A DNA stretch of 64,000 nt, taken from positions 1-64,000 of the forward strand of contig NZ_JAUSUJ010000027.1 of assembly GCF_030813915.1 (NCBI RefSeq). The letters run 5' to 3'. The notes beneath the pieces were generated by a model, which was given only the letters and a program-made list of their open reading frames with translations, did not search any database and was not told the DNA's origin. How positions within the stretch are numbered: position 1 is the stretch's first letter; every line of letters starts with the position of its first letter. This DNA comes from Rhodoplanes tepidamans. Its GTDB lineage: Bacteria > Pseudomonadota > Alphaproteobacteria > Rhizobiales > Xanthobacteraceae. A program made the translations under genes and the position numbers. Positions 43,679 to 50,322 of this stretch are shown here, piece after piece.

Positions 43679-44341
43679 ATGCAGAACAGCGTTCTCCGCG
43701 AAATCTTCACGTCGCACGGAAGACGAATGACGTTTCCGCCGGACGAACCGCTGATGAACCGCGGCATCGCGGTCGAGCGGCTGCTCTACGTGCTCGACGG
43801 TCAAGTCCTGCTCCACGCGACGTCTCCGGACGGTCGCGAGACGGCCTACAACCTCTGCCGCCGCGGCGACATCATCGGGCTGACGTGTCTCGCGTCGAGC
43901 AACGTCGCGCATTGCGACGTCACCACGATCACGTCGTGCGAGGCGCTGATGGTGGAACGGATGCTGTTCCATCGCCTCGTTTTCGAGAACGCCGCCGCCA
44001 CCCAGGAGGCGTACGACCGCGTCGTCGAGATGGTGTGGCACGCGACCAGTCTCGCCGAAGGCCTGGCGTCCCAGAGCCTGAAGGCGCGCCTCGCGAGATG
44101 GATCCTCGCCCGGCTCGAAGACGGCGGCGTGGCGCCCGAGCCCGGCGCGGTGCTGCCGATCGACGCCAATCAACGTCTGATTGCAGCGTTCGCCGGCGTC
44201 TCGCGCGAGACCGTGAACCGCCAGCTCAAGACCTGGGCCGAAGACGGGATCGTCAGCGTGTCGGGACGGACGTTGCGCGTTCTTCGTCCGGAACAGCTTC
44301 GCATCGCTGCGCAATACGTGAAGGATGTGCACCGGATCTAA
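43679..44341 (+). CDS. CRP/FNR-superfamily transcriptional regulator, CRP-like DNA reader
   Basis: 220 residues from ATG 43679; an in-frame ATG at 43622 would add 19 residues, and neither has a strong ribosome site. The cNMP-binding-like beta-roll covers ~20-95 (LLYVLDGQVLLHA, RRGDIIGLTCLASS), followed by a dimer helix and a C-terminal HTH with AGVSRETVNRQLKTW. RETVNR (176-181) keeps the three CRP residues that read TGTGA (R, E, R). The CRP cAMP-contact pair Arg-Ser is replaced by Ala-His (near 77-78), so cAMP binding is unlikely. Four cysteines (60, 70, 79, 87) lie in the roll, but there is no FNR-type N-terminal cluster. A perfect TGTGA-N6-TCACA site starts 12 bp after the stop. Confidence 0.87.
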   Translation: MQNSVLREIFTSHGRRMTFPPDEPLMNRGIAVERLLYVLDGQVLLHATSPDGRETAYNLCRRGDIIGLTCLASSNVAHCDVTTITSCEALMVERMLFHRLVFENAAATQEAYDRVVEMVWHATSLAEGLASQSLKARLARWILARLEDGGVAPEPGAVLPIDANQRLIAAFAGVSRETVNRQLKTWAEDGIVSVSGRTLRVLRPEQLRIAAQYVKDVHRI

Positions 44342-44352
44342 ACATCGTCCGC

Positions 44353-44368
44353 TGTGAGGTGTGTCACA
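44353..44368. promoter_or_regulatory. Perfect CRP-type operator TGTGA-N6-TCACA
   Basis: TGTGAGGTGTGTCACA lies directly after the CRP-like regulator gene and before the small coiled-coil gene. It is the second exact match in the window, alongside 8386-8401. An imperfect palindrome (CTACAC...GTGAGTAG) follows at about 44391-44411. The site probably controls the small downstream gene. Confidence 0.7.
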
Positions 44369-44425
44369 TTCTTTTGGCCGGGAATTTGCTACACGATAAA
44401 CTTGTGAGTAGACCTCCGACCGGTG

Positions 44426-44638
44426 ATGGGGACAAGTTTGCTATCCGTGAAGACTTCGAGATCGATGCGCCCGCCGCGTCGACCCGCAGCGACCATCCAC
44501 TGTCTCGCGAGCGCGCGAATGCGGAGCGATACGCACGCGATCGTGGCGCTCGAAAAGGAAAACGCCGCGCTCATGAAGATCGTGAAACAAACCACGCGCG
44601 ACATCGAGCGTCTGCGCAAGGAACTGACGAGCCTGTGA
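44426..44638 (+). CDS. Small coiled-coil protein
   Basis: Up to 70 residues from ATG 44426, or 39 from ATG 44519. Only the last ~40 codons have the strong GC3 bias of real genes here, so the shorter form is more likely. That part is one amphipathic helix, HAIVALEKENAALMKIVK followed by RDIERLRKELTSL, with heptad leucines and charged positions typical of a leucine zipper. No ribosome site is convincing. It resembles the zipper end of the HTH protein at 42480 and could be a partner or antagonist of it. It lies just downstream of a CRP-type operator. Confidence 0.5.
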   Translation: MGTSLLSVKTSRSMRPPRRPAATIHCLASARMRSDTHAIVALEKENAALMKIVKQTTRDIERLRKELTSL

Positions 44639-44983
44639 GGCGCGCGGCCGCGACGACATCCCATTCCCTCGGGCGATCGGTCGCCTCTCGGCCACGCGCG
44701 GCGACGATCACGGTGGAAGCGAGGTGTCGCACGCCTCGCCACGACCGCCGCTCCCCCGCCCACGGACCGGCCAGGCTGCCGCAATAGACATCAGATCGCC
44801 CCGCCGAGGCGCGGCGACGCGGAGTCGGCGAGGTGCGGCCAGACAGGTTCCGCGACGTCGCCGCTCCGGCGGAGCGGCGCGCGAGAGATCCGCGGGCCAC
44901 CGGTCGACCCGTCCGGTCGGATCACAAGATCCGATTATCATTCGCATCATTATCATTCGCATCGTTCGCGTTCCGGACGGCTT
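44639..44983. other. 345-bp gap holding a 15-bp tandem repeat
   Basis: No gene is supported here. At 44934-44963, ATTATCATTCGCATC occurs twice in perfect tandem, followed by a partial third copy (GTTCGCG). It lies 21 bp past the stop of the phosphatase gene (minus strand). No terminator stem is visible. Confidence 0.5.
44934..44963. repeat. Perfect tandem repeat, 2 x 15 bp
   Basis: Two exact copies of ATTATCATTCGCATC abut each other. The repeat is AT-rich in a GC-rich context and lies in the convergent gap between the small coiled-coil gene and the phosphatase gene. It may be a protein-binding array or a replication-slippage product. Confidence 0.75.
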
Positions 44984-45727
44984 CTAGAGAAGCATCATCC
45001 GGTCGTGCTCGACGATCAGGCAGGTGAGCCGTCCGGTCGCATAGGCGCCGGTGTCGATGTTGATCCGGTTGGCGAGAAACTCGGGCTCTCGGACCGGCGT
45101 GTGCCCGTGGACGATCATCTTACCGTGCCAGTCCTCCGAGAGCAGGAAGTCCTGCCTGATCCAGAGCAGATCCGTCTCGGCCTGCCGCTCGAGCGGCACG
45201 CCCGGACGAACGCCGGCGTGGACGAAGAAATAGTCGCCGAGACTGAAGAACGGCATCAGCGTCGCGAAGAAGGCGTGATGACGATCGGGCAGCGCGCGAG
45301 ACAGGGCGCGCGACAATTGGATCGGGTCCGCCTCGGCGGGAGCCAGCGACGGCCGCACCCCGTACGACATCAATGTCTCGAGCCCGCCGAACTGGCGCCA
45401 CGTCCGCAGCACCGTCGGGTCCGACAGGAAGCCCGTCACGTAGGTCTCGTGGTTGCCCTTCAGGAAGACAGTGTCGCGATCGCGGCTGCGGCCGATCAGC
45501 GCCTCGATCACCTCGCGCGATCCTCCGCCGCGGTCGACGTAGTCGCCGAGATAGACCTCGATCGCGTGCGTCACCGGATGGGCTTCGAGGTCCGCGTCGA
45601 TCCGGGCGAAGACGCCGCGCAGCAGATCGTCACGCCCGTGGATGTCGCCGACCGCGTAGACGCGGACTCCCGCGGGGAGCGACGGCGGTCCCGGCCTCGA
45701 TGATTCCAACGTCCACACCAGATCCAT
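44984..45727 (-). CDS. PPP-family metallophosphatase (serine/threonine phosphatase type)
   Basis: 247 residues, with all four metal-site motifs in order: GDIHGRDDLL (27-36), GDYVDRGG (61-68), GNHE (~90) and VHGHTPV near the C-terminus, with FVHAG before it. It uses a two-metal centre to remove phosphate from proteins or small molecules. Bacterial members (PrpA/PrpB, lambda-type) can act on phosphotyrosine as well as phosphoserine. As no Wzb-type phosphatase is encoded near wzc, this enzyme is a candidate to reset the BY-kinase, but that is inference. The ATG at 45727 has CGGA ahead of it. It reads alone, convergent with the upstream small gene. Confidence 0.88.
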   Translation of the reverse strand: MDLVWTLESSRPGPPSLPAGVRVYAVGDIHGRDDLLRGVFARIDADLEAHPVTHAIEVYLGDYVDRGGGSREVIEALIGRSRDRDTVFLKGNHETYVTGFLSDPTVLRTWRQFGGLETLMSYGVRPSLAPAEADPIQLSRALSRALPDRHHAFFATLMPFFSLGDYFFVHAGVRPGVPLERQAETDLLWIRQDFLLSEDWHGKMIVHGHTPVREPEFLANRINIDTGAYATGRLTCLIVEHDRMMLL

Positions 45728-46020
45728 GTCCGATCGGATCGGCGCCCCACGCCGCGCCGGTTCTCGCGGTCACCGGATAACAGATCGGTCGGGCCACATC
45801 CACCGCGGAGCCGCGGCGCGGCGGCGCCTCCGGACTTTCCCGTGGTGCCGGCCCGAGGCGCCCCGCGAGGGCCGGGCCGTTGCCGAAGGCTTAAGCGAAA
45901 CGCACCGATTCGACGAAAAGACGAGTCGCATACGGCTCGAATTGCGCGTTCTCCTCGAACCCGACCGAAATCGCCCGCGTGTATCGATGACAGCCGCCCG
46001 GACCAGATGGAGCGGTGGTG

Positions 46021-46638
46021 ATGGCACGAGGTGTCCGTTCGGTCGCGATCACGGCGGCCTTGCTCGCGAGCTGCTGGAGCTTCGGGGCCGAAGCGGCCTT
46101 CTACGGCCTGCCGCGCGTCCTCAAGCAGCAGACGGCCCGGCTGCAGCTCGACGAGCCGGCGGCCGCGCCGATGGCGCACACCCGCTTCTGCCTGCAATAC
46201 CCCGACCAGTGCAAGGTGCGCCGGATGGTATTCCGGGGCGGCCCGACCCGGCTCACGAGCGAGCGCTGGGCCGATCTCGTCAGCGTCAACATCGAGGTGA
46301 ACCGGGCGATCCGGGCCGAGCCGAACACGCTCGGCGTGGCGTACGAGCGCTGGCTGGTCGCGCCGCGTGCCGGAGACTGCAACGACTACGCCGTGACCAA
46401 GCGGCACGAGCTGATGAAGCGGGGATGGCCGGCCCGCAACCTGCTGCTGGCCGAGGTCGTCGTCCCGTCCGGCGAGCATCACCTGGTGCTGGTGATCCGC
46501 ACCACCGACGGCGACCTGGTCGCAGACAATCTCGCCGCCACCATCCGCCCGCTCGCCACGCCGCGCTATCGGTGGCTGAGGGCGCAGTCGCCCCGGAACC
46601 CGCTGTTCTGGTCGACGGTCGCGCGTCCGTCGAGCTGA
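46021..46638 (+). CDS. Bacterial transglutaminase-like cysteine peptidase (BTLCP, LapG family)
   Basis: 205 residues. MARGVRSVAITAALLASCW...GAEAA is a signal peptide, so it acts in the periplasm. The Cys-His-Asp triad is clear: GDCNDYAVTKRHEL (Cys), GEHHLVLVIRT (His) and VADNLAATIRP (Asp), in the PF06035 order. LapG, the best-known member, clips a type I-secreted RTX adhesin at the outer membrane to release biofilms. An RTX protein and its exporter are 30 kb away in this window. No LapD-like GGDEF/EAL protein is seen. The ATG at 46021 has GGAG eight bases upstream. It is a single-gene unit. Confidence 0.85.
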   Translation: MARGVRSVAITAALLASCWSFGAEAAFYGLPRVLKQQTARLQLDEPAAAPMAHTRFCLQYPDQCKVRRMVFRGGPTRLTSERWADLVSVNIEVNRAIRAEPNTLGVAYERWLVAPRAGDCNDYAVTKRHELMKRGWPARNLLLAEVVVPSGEHHLVLVIRTTDGDLVADNLAATIRPLATPRYRWLRAQSPRNPLFWSTVARPSS

Positions 46639-46752
46639 CGGCCACACGCCGCGACCGAGGTCCCGGCTCCGTCCGGCCGTGCCGTCGCGCGATGCCGCAC
46701 GAGGACTCTCACGGGCACCGACACCGGCGCCGGCGAGGCCGAACGACCGACA

Positions 46753-47055
46753 TCAGAACACGCGGGACTTCTCGGAGGTCTCCAGCGGCGCAGACCCGGG
46801 CGCCGCGAGCGCCCGGGCGCGGGCGCAGACGAGGAGATGGCGCACGGCGACGCCGGCCAGATAGCCGGCCTGGAGCACGAAGCCGAGGAGCATCGCGAGC
46901 CCCAGGGCGCGGCCGGGCGTCATTCCGGTGGCCACGGCGACCGCCGCCAGCACCACCGCCATCACCAGGAAGGTCGGAACGACGCTGAGAACGACATGGC
47001 GCATGCCGAGCACCGCGCCGACGAGCCCGACCAACAGAACCGCTGCCACTGCCAT
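46753..47055 (-). CDS. Small membrane protein of unknown function
   Basis: 100 residues with three hydrophobic helices (MAVAAVLLVGLVGAVLGM, VPTFLVMAVVLAAVAVATG, LGLAMLLGFVLQAGYLAGV) and a short charged C-terminal tail. The ATG at 47055 follows GAGGATCTC, a good ribosome site. I do not recognise it. It is convergent with the peptidase gene (115 bp between stops) and has a CtrA-like half-box about 40 bp upstream. Confidence 0.7.
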   Translation of the reverse strand: MAVAAVLLVGLVGAVLGMRHVVLSVVPTFLVMAVVLAAVAVATGMTPGRALGLAMLLGFVLQAGYLAGVAVRHLLVCARARALAAPGSAPLETSEKSRVF

Positions 47056-47089
47056 GAGATCCTCGCCCCGGCAGGGTCCATGTTAAATG

Positions 47090-47104
47090 TTAAGGCCGCT
47101 CTAA
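47090..47104. promoter_or_regulatory. CtrA-like box, one mismatch
   Basis: TTAAGGCCGCTCTAA fits TTAA-N7-TTAA with C for T at the first base of the second half. It lies 35 bp upstream of the small membrane protein start (minus strand) and just past the end of phnM. Weak on its own; listed because similar boxes precede the flagellar genes. Confidence 0.3.
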
Positions 47105-47168
47105 GGGATATCGTCGAAAGCCGACGATCCGCGGCGGTCCCGCCGCGGACGACGGGCGGCAGCGGCGC

Positions 47169-48323
47169 TCACGCCACCCGCCGGCCGGCGCAGAACACCC
47201 GGCGGACCGCGCAGAGGCCGTCGACCCAGCGCACCCGGATCAGGTCGGCGCGCTTGCCGACCGCGATCTCGCCGCGGTCGGAAAGGCCGACCGCCTCGGC
47301 CGGCGCCTTGGTCGCGGTGCGGACGGCGGCGGGCAGGTCGACCGCCGGAACGATCTCGGGCAGCCGCAGCACCGCGAACAGAAGGCTCGACGGCACGTAG
47401 TCGGACGACAGGATGTCGAGCACGCCGGCGCGGGCGAGGTCCACGGTGGCGACGTTGCCCGTGTGGGAGCCGCCACGCACCAGGTTGGGCGCCCCCATCA
47501 GCACCCGCACGCCGGCGCCGTGCAACGCCACGGCGGCGTCCGGCGTGGTGGGGAACTCGGCGACGGCGATGCGGTCGCGCACCGCGTCCTCGACATGGGC
47601 GAGCGTGGTGTCGTCGTGGCTCGCGAGCGGCACCCCGCGGGCCTGTGCCAGCGCGACCAGGGCCGCGTAGTTCGCCTGCGCGTGAGCGGCCTGGAATTCG
47701 ACGCGCCTGGCGAACAGCGCATCGAGCTCGGCGTCGGAGATCCCGGCCTTCTTGCCGCGGTAATAGGCCCGCAGCTTCGCCTCGTCGCGGAACTGGCGCT
47801 GCCCCGGCGTGTGGTCCATCAGCGAGAGGAGCCGCACGTCGGGCCGGTGGATCAGCTCCTCGGTCTCCCTGACGGCATGCGGCATCGGCACCTCGCAGCG
47901 CAGATGGAGGAAATGCTCGACGCGGAGCAGCCCCGCGCCGCGCGCCGCGTCGATCGCCTGGGCCAGCGTCGCCGCCTCGCCGGCGACCTCGTCGGCACCC
48001 TCCTCCCGCCACACCCGCAGCGAGTCGAGCACCGTGGTGATGCCGCTGGTGGCGATCTGGCCGTCATAGGCGACGACCGCCGCCGCCGCCGGCCAGGTCA
48101 CCGAGGGCCGCGGCATGTAATGCGCCTCGATGTGATCGGTGTGCAGCTCGATCAGGCCCGGCATCACCAGGTCGCCGCCGCAGTCCTCGCCGGGCTCCGG
48201 GGCCGTCCCCTCGCCGATCTCGACGATCCGTCCCGCGACCGCGGCGACCCAGCCGCGCTCGATCACCCGGTCGGCGAGCACCAGGCGGGCATTGACGAGC
48301 AGGAGATCGGCGGGTTCGGTCAT
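47169..48323 (-). CDS. phnM: Alpha-D-ribose 1-methylphosphonate 5-triphosphate diphosphatase
   Basis: 384 residues, amidohydrolase fold. PhnM removes pyrophosphate from the alpha-D-ribose 1-phosphonate 5-triphosphate made by PhnGHIL, in the C-P lyase route for phosphonate use. Seen: VMPGLIELHTDHIEAHYMPR with the metal HxxH-type site, SLMDHTPGQRQF, ASHDDTT, GAPNLVRGGSHTGNV and ILSSDYVPSSLL, all typical of PhnM. The ATG at 48323 (MTEPADLLLVNARLVL) is chosen; upstream in-frame starts would add an unrelated Arg/Pro-rich leader. The other phn genes are not in the window. A DUF1045 gene is divergent from it. Confidence 0.93.
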   Translation of the reverse strand: MTEPADLLLVNARLVLADRVIERGWVAAVAGRIVEIGEGTAPEPGEDCGGDLVMPGLIELHTDHIEAHYMPRPSVTWPAAAAVVAYDGQIATSGITTVLDSLRVWREEGADEVAGEAATLAQAIDAARGAGLLRVEHFLHLRCEVPMPHAVRETEELIHRPDVRLLSLMDHTPGQRQFRDEAKLRAYYRGKKAGISDAELDALFARRVEFQAAHAQANYAALVALAQARGVPLASHDDTTLAHVEDAVRDRIAVAEFPTTPDAAVALHGAGVRVLMGAPNLVRGGSHTGNVATVDLARAGVLDILSSDYVPSSLLFAVLRLPEIVPAVDLPAAVRTATKAPAEAVGLSDRGEIAVGKRADLIRVRWVDGLCAVRRVFCAGRRVA

Positions 48324-48547
48324 GCGAGGCTCGGGATGTCTGAGGGGCGGAGGCCGGAGGGGCGACAGCGTGTCTCCCGTGTGGACGATGCCAGCGTGAC
48401 AGCAATACGACGGGCCGGCCGGGAGCACGAGCCGGCCCGTCGTTCCGGCTCGGGCGGAACGCTGGTAAGGATCGGCCGGACCGTCACCCGGCCGTCCGCG
48501 ATTCATGCGATGGGTGCGCGCCGCCGGTCCGTTCGAGGAGTGCCGCC

Positions 48548-49276
48548 GTGACCGCACCGCGCTACGCGATCTATTTCGTGCCCGCGCCGACCCACCCGCT
48601 CCATCGGCTCGGCAGCGCCCTCCTCGGCTACGACTGCTACGACGGAACCGAGCCGCCGCCGCCGACCGGCGCCGGCCTGCCGGAGGACTGGCCGGCGCTG
48701 ACCGAGGAGCCGCGCCGCTACGGTTTCCACGCCACCCTCAAGGCGCCGTTCCGGCTCGCCCAGGGCGGTGACGAGACGGCACTGCGCGAGGCCGTCCGCC
48801 GCCTCGCCCACGCGCAGCCAGACATTCCGCGGATCAGGCCGGTGGTCCGCACCATCGGCAGCTTCGTGGCGGTCGTTCCGGCCGAGCGGGTGCCGGCCCT
48901 CGATCGTCTCGCCGCCGACTGCGTCACCCGCCTCGATCGCTTCCGTGCCCCGCTCACCGCGGAGGACCGCCGCCGCCGGCAGGGCGCGCTCACCACGGAG
49001 CGGCTGCGCGAGAACTTCGAGAGCTGGGGCTATCCCTGGGTCTTCGAGTCGTTCCGCTTTCACATGACCCTGACCGGGCCGCTGCCGGCGGATCGCCGCG
49101 ACGGTCTCGCCGACCATCTCGCCGGTCTCGTCGCGCGGCATCTCGGCCCCGGACCGCTCGCGATCGACCGCATCGCGCTGCTGAAGCAGCCGGAACCGCA
49201 GGCGCGGTTCCGGGTCATCGCCGCGGCCGATCTTCCGACGCAGGCCGCCGTCGGCCCGGCCCTGCCGCGCCCCTGA
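48548..49276 (+). CDS. DUF1045 phosphonate-operon protein, 2H phosphoesterase-like
   Basis: 242 residues from GTG 48548 (GAGGAG ahead). Two HxT-type motifs, FHATLKAPF near residue 59 and FHMTLTGPL near 175, are the twin His-x-Thr of the 2H phosphoesterase superfamily. The protein is typical of the DUF1045/Phn_opern_protn family found beside phnM. It may hydrolyse the cyclic ribose phosphate of the C-P lyase pathway in place of PhnP, though the reaction is not proven for the family as far as I know. The divergent 224-bp gap to phnM holds no site I can name. Confidence 0.88.
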   Translation: MTAPRYAIYFVPAPTHPLHRLGSALLGYDCYDGTEPPPPTGAGLPEDWPALTEEPRRYGFHATLKAPFRLAQGGDETALREAVRRLAHAQPDIPRIRPVVRTIGSFVAVVPAERVPALDRLAADCVTRLDRFRAPLTAEDRRRRQGALTTERLRENFESWGYPWVFESFRFHMTLTGPLPADRRDGLADHLAGLVARHLGPGPLAIDRIALLKQPEPQARFRVIAAADLPTQAAVGPALPRP

Positions 49277-49486
49277 TTCCCGACCGCACGCCCCGGCCGC
49301 TGGCGGGCGGGGATTCGCGCCGCGGCCCGGCTGCACCGGAAATCGTTAAAATTGTCCGTACAAAAGTATTTCTCGATAACCATCTTTTCTAACAAGGTCT
49401 TAATGCGTGACATTTAAGAATTCGGGATTGGAAGGTGGAAACGTGCGGCCGAACGAAGGACTGGCCGCAGGCCGTCAGGACGTGAC

Positions 49487-49906
49487 ATGGACACGAGCCT
49501 CACCATAAGGCCGCCGAGCGTCGTCCCGATGGGCGACTATGCTCGGCCTGCGGCCATCGAGGTGCCGGCGGTCCAGACCGTGCTGCCGAACCACCAGACC
49601 GTCGCGGCGCTCGGCACCAACGTCTCGACCTCGAACGATCCCGACCTCGCGCAGCACGGAAACCCGCCGGCCCAGGAGCAGCCGTTGCAGGCGCAGACGC
49701 GCCAGGCCATCGAGCAGACCACCCGGGTCGTCATCCTCAATCCGGAGACCCGCGAGGTGATCTTCCGGGTGATCGACTCGCGATCCCGCCAGGTGCTGCG
49801 GCAGGTTCCGGACGAGGCCCTCCTGCGCATGCGCGCCTACAACAAGGCGCTCGAGGAGGGAAAGAGCCCGGCCGACGTGCTGACGCAGGCCGACCTGCAG
49901 ATCTGA
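49487..49906 (+). CDS. flaG: FlaG-like flagellar protein
   Basis: 139 residues. The N-terminal ~65 residues are Pro/Thr/Gln-rich and probably disordered. The C-terminal half, VVILNPETREVIFRVIDSRS then QVLRQVPDEALLRMRAYNKA, matches the FlaG domain, a small protein encoded beside flagellins and affecting filament length in other bacteria. The ATG at 49487 follows AGGACGTGAC. The AT-rich upstream gap (49340-49430) with TTAA motifs should hold its promoter; I cannot assign a sigma factor. It is the first gene of the flagellin island. Confidence 0.75.
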   Translation: MDTSLTIRPPSVVPMGDYARPAAIEVPAVQTVLPNHQTVAALGTNVSTSNDPDLAQHGNPPAQEQPLQAQTRQAIEQTTRVVILNPETREVIFRVIDSRSRQVLRQVPDEALLRMRAYNKALEEGKSPADVLTQADLQI

Positions 49907-50322
49907 GGCGCTCCGCCCTGCGGCTCCGCGGCGGTCCGCGCATGCGCACGGGTCAGGCCGCCACGCCGACCCGACACGTCCCGCCCCGCTTCCCTCGCCC
50001 GCCGTCCCGTCGCGCCCGTGCTGCGTCGTCCGCCCGGCGTCGCCCCTGCCCGCGCCTCGCCGACGGCCTCGCCGGAGTGCCCCGGCAGCGCCCGCGACGC
50101 CCCGGAAACGCCACCCGCGCCGGGGCTGCGCCGGACCGGTGTGATTAACGAAAACCTAATCGAAACCAATGTGTTCGGTTTCCGACCGGAGGCCCGATGT
50201 TATCCCGGAATTAACCGGCCGTCTTTACGCTTGCTTACGCTCCGCCGTGCGATCACGGCCGGCGACCATGAAGGTCGAAGCACCACTGCCAGTACGGCAC
50301 ACAACCAGAAAGGTTGAACTCC
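49907..50322. promoter_or_regulatory. Flagellin-1 leader and promoter gap
   Basis: 416 bp without a gene. The first ~230 bp are GC-rich and featureless. From 50140 an AT-richer part begins, with a CtrA-like box (50145-50159) and GGAATTAACCGG (50209-50220). A long leader before the flagellin ATG is usual in alphaproteobacteria, where FlbT binds flagellin 5' untranslated RNA. Confidence 0.5.
50145..50159. promoter_or_regulatory. CtrA-like box upstream of flagellin 1
   Basis: TTAACGAAAACCTAA fits the TTAA-N7-TTAA consensus with one mismatch. It lies 164 bp ahead of the flagellin ATG, which suggests cell-cycle or class II type control of filament genes. The exact role needs a mapped transcription start. 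Confidence 0.45.

Noticed and set aside
43679-44341. Regulator as an FNR or FixK oxygen sensor
   Set aside because: There is no N-terminal cysteine cluster, and the recognition helix reads RETVNR (CRP type) rather than the FNR E-x-x-S-R pattern. The FNR box at 42303 is therefore probably read by another protein.
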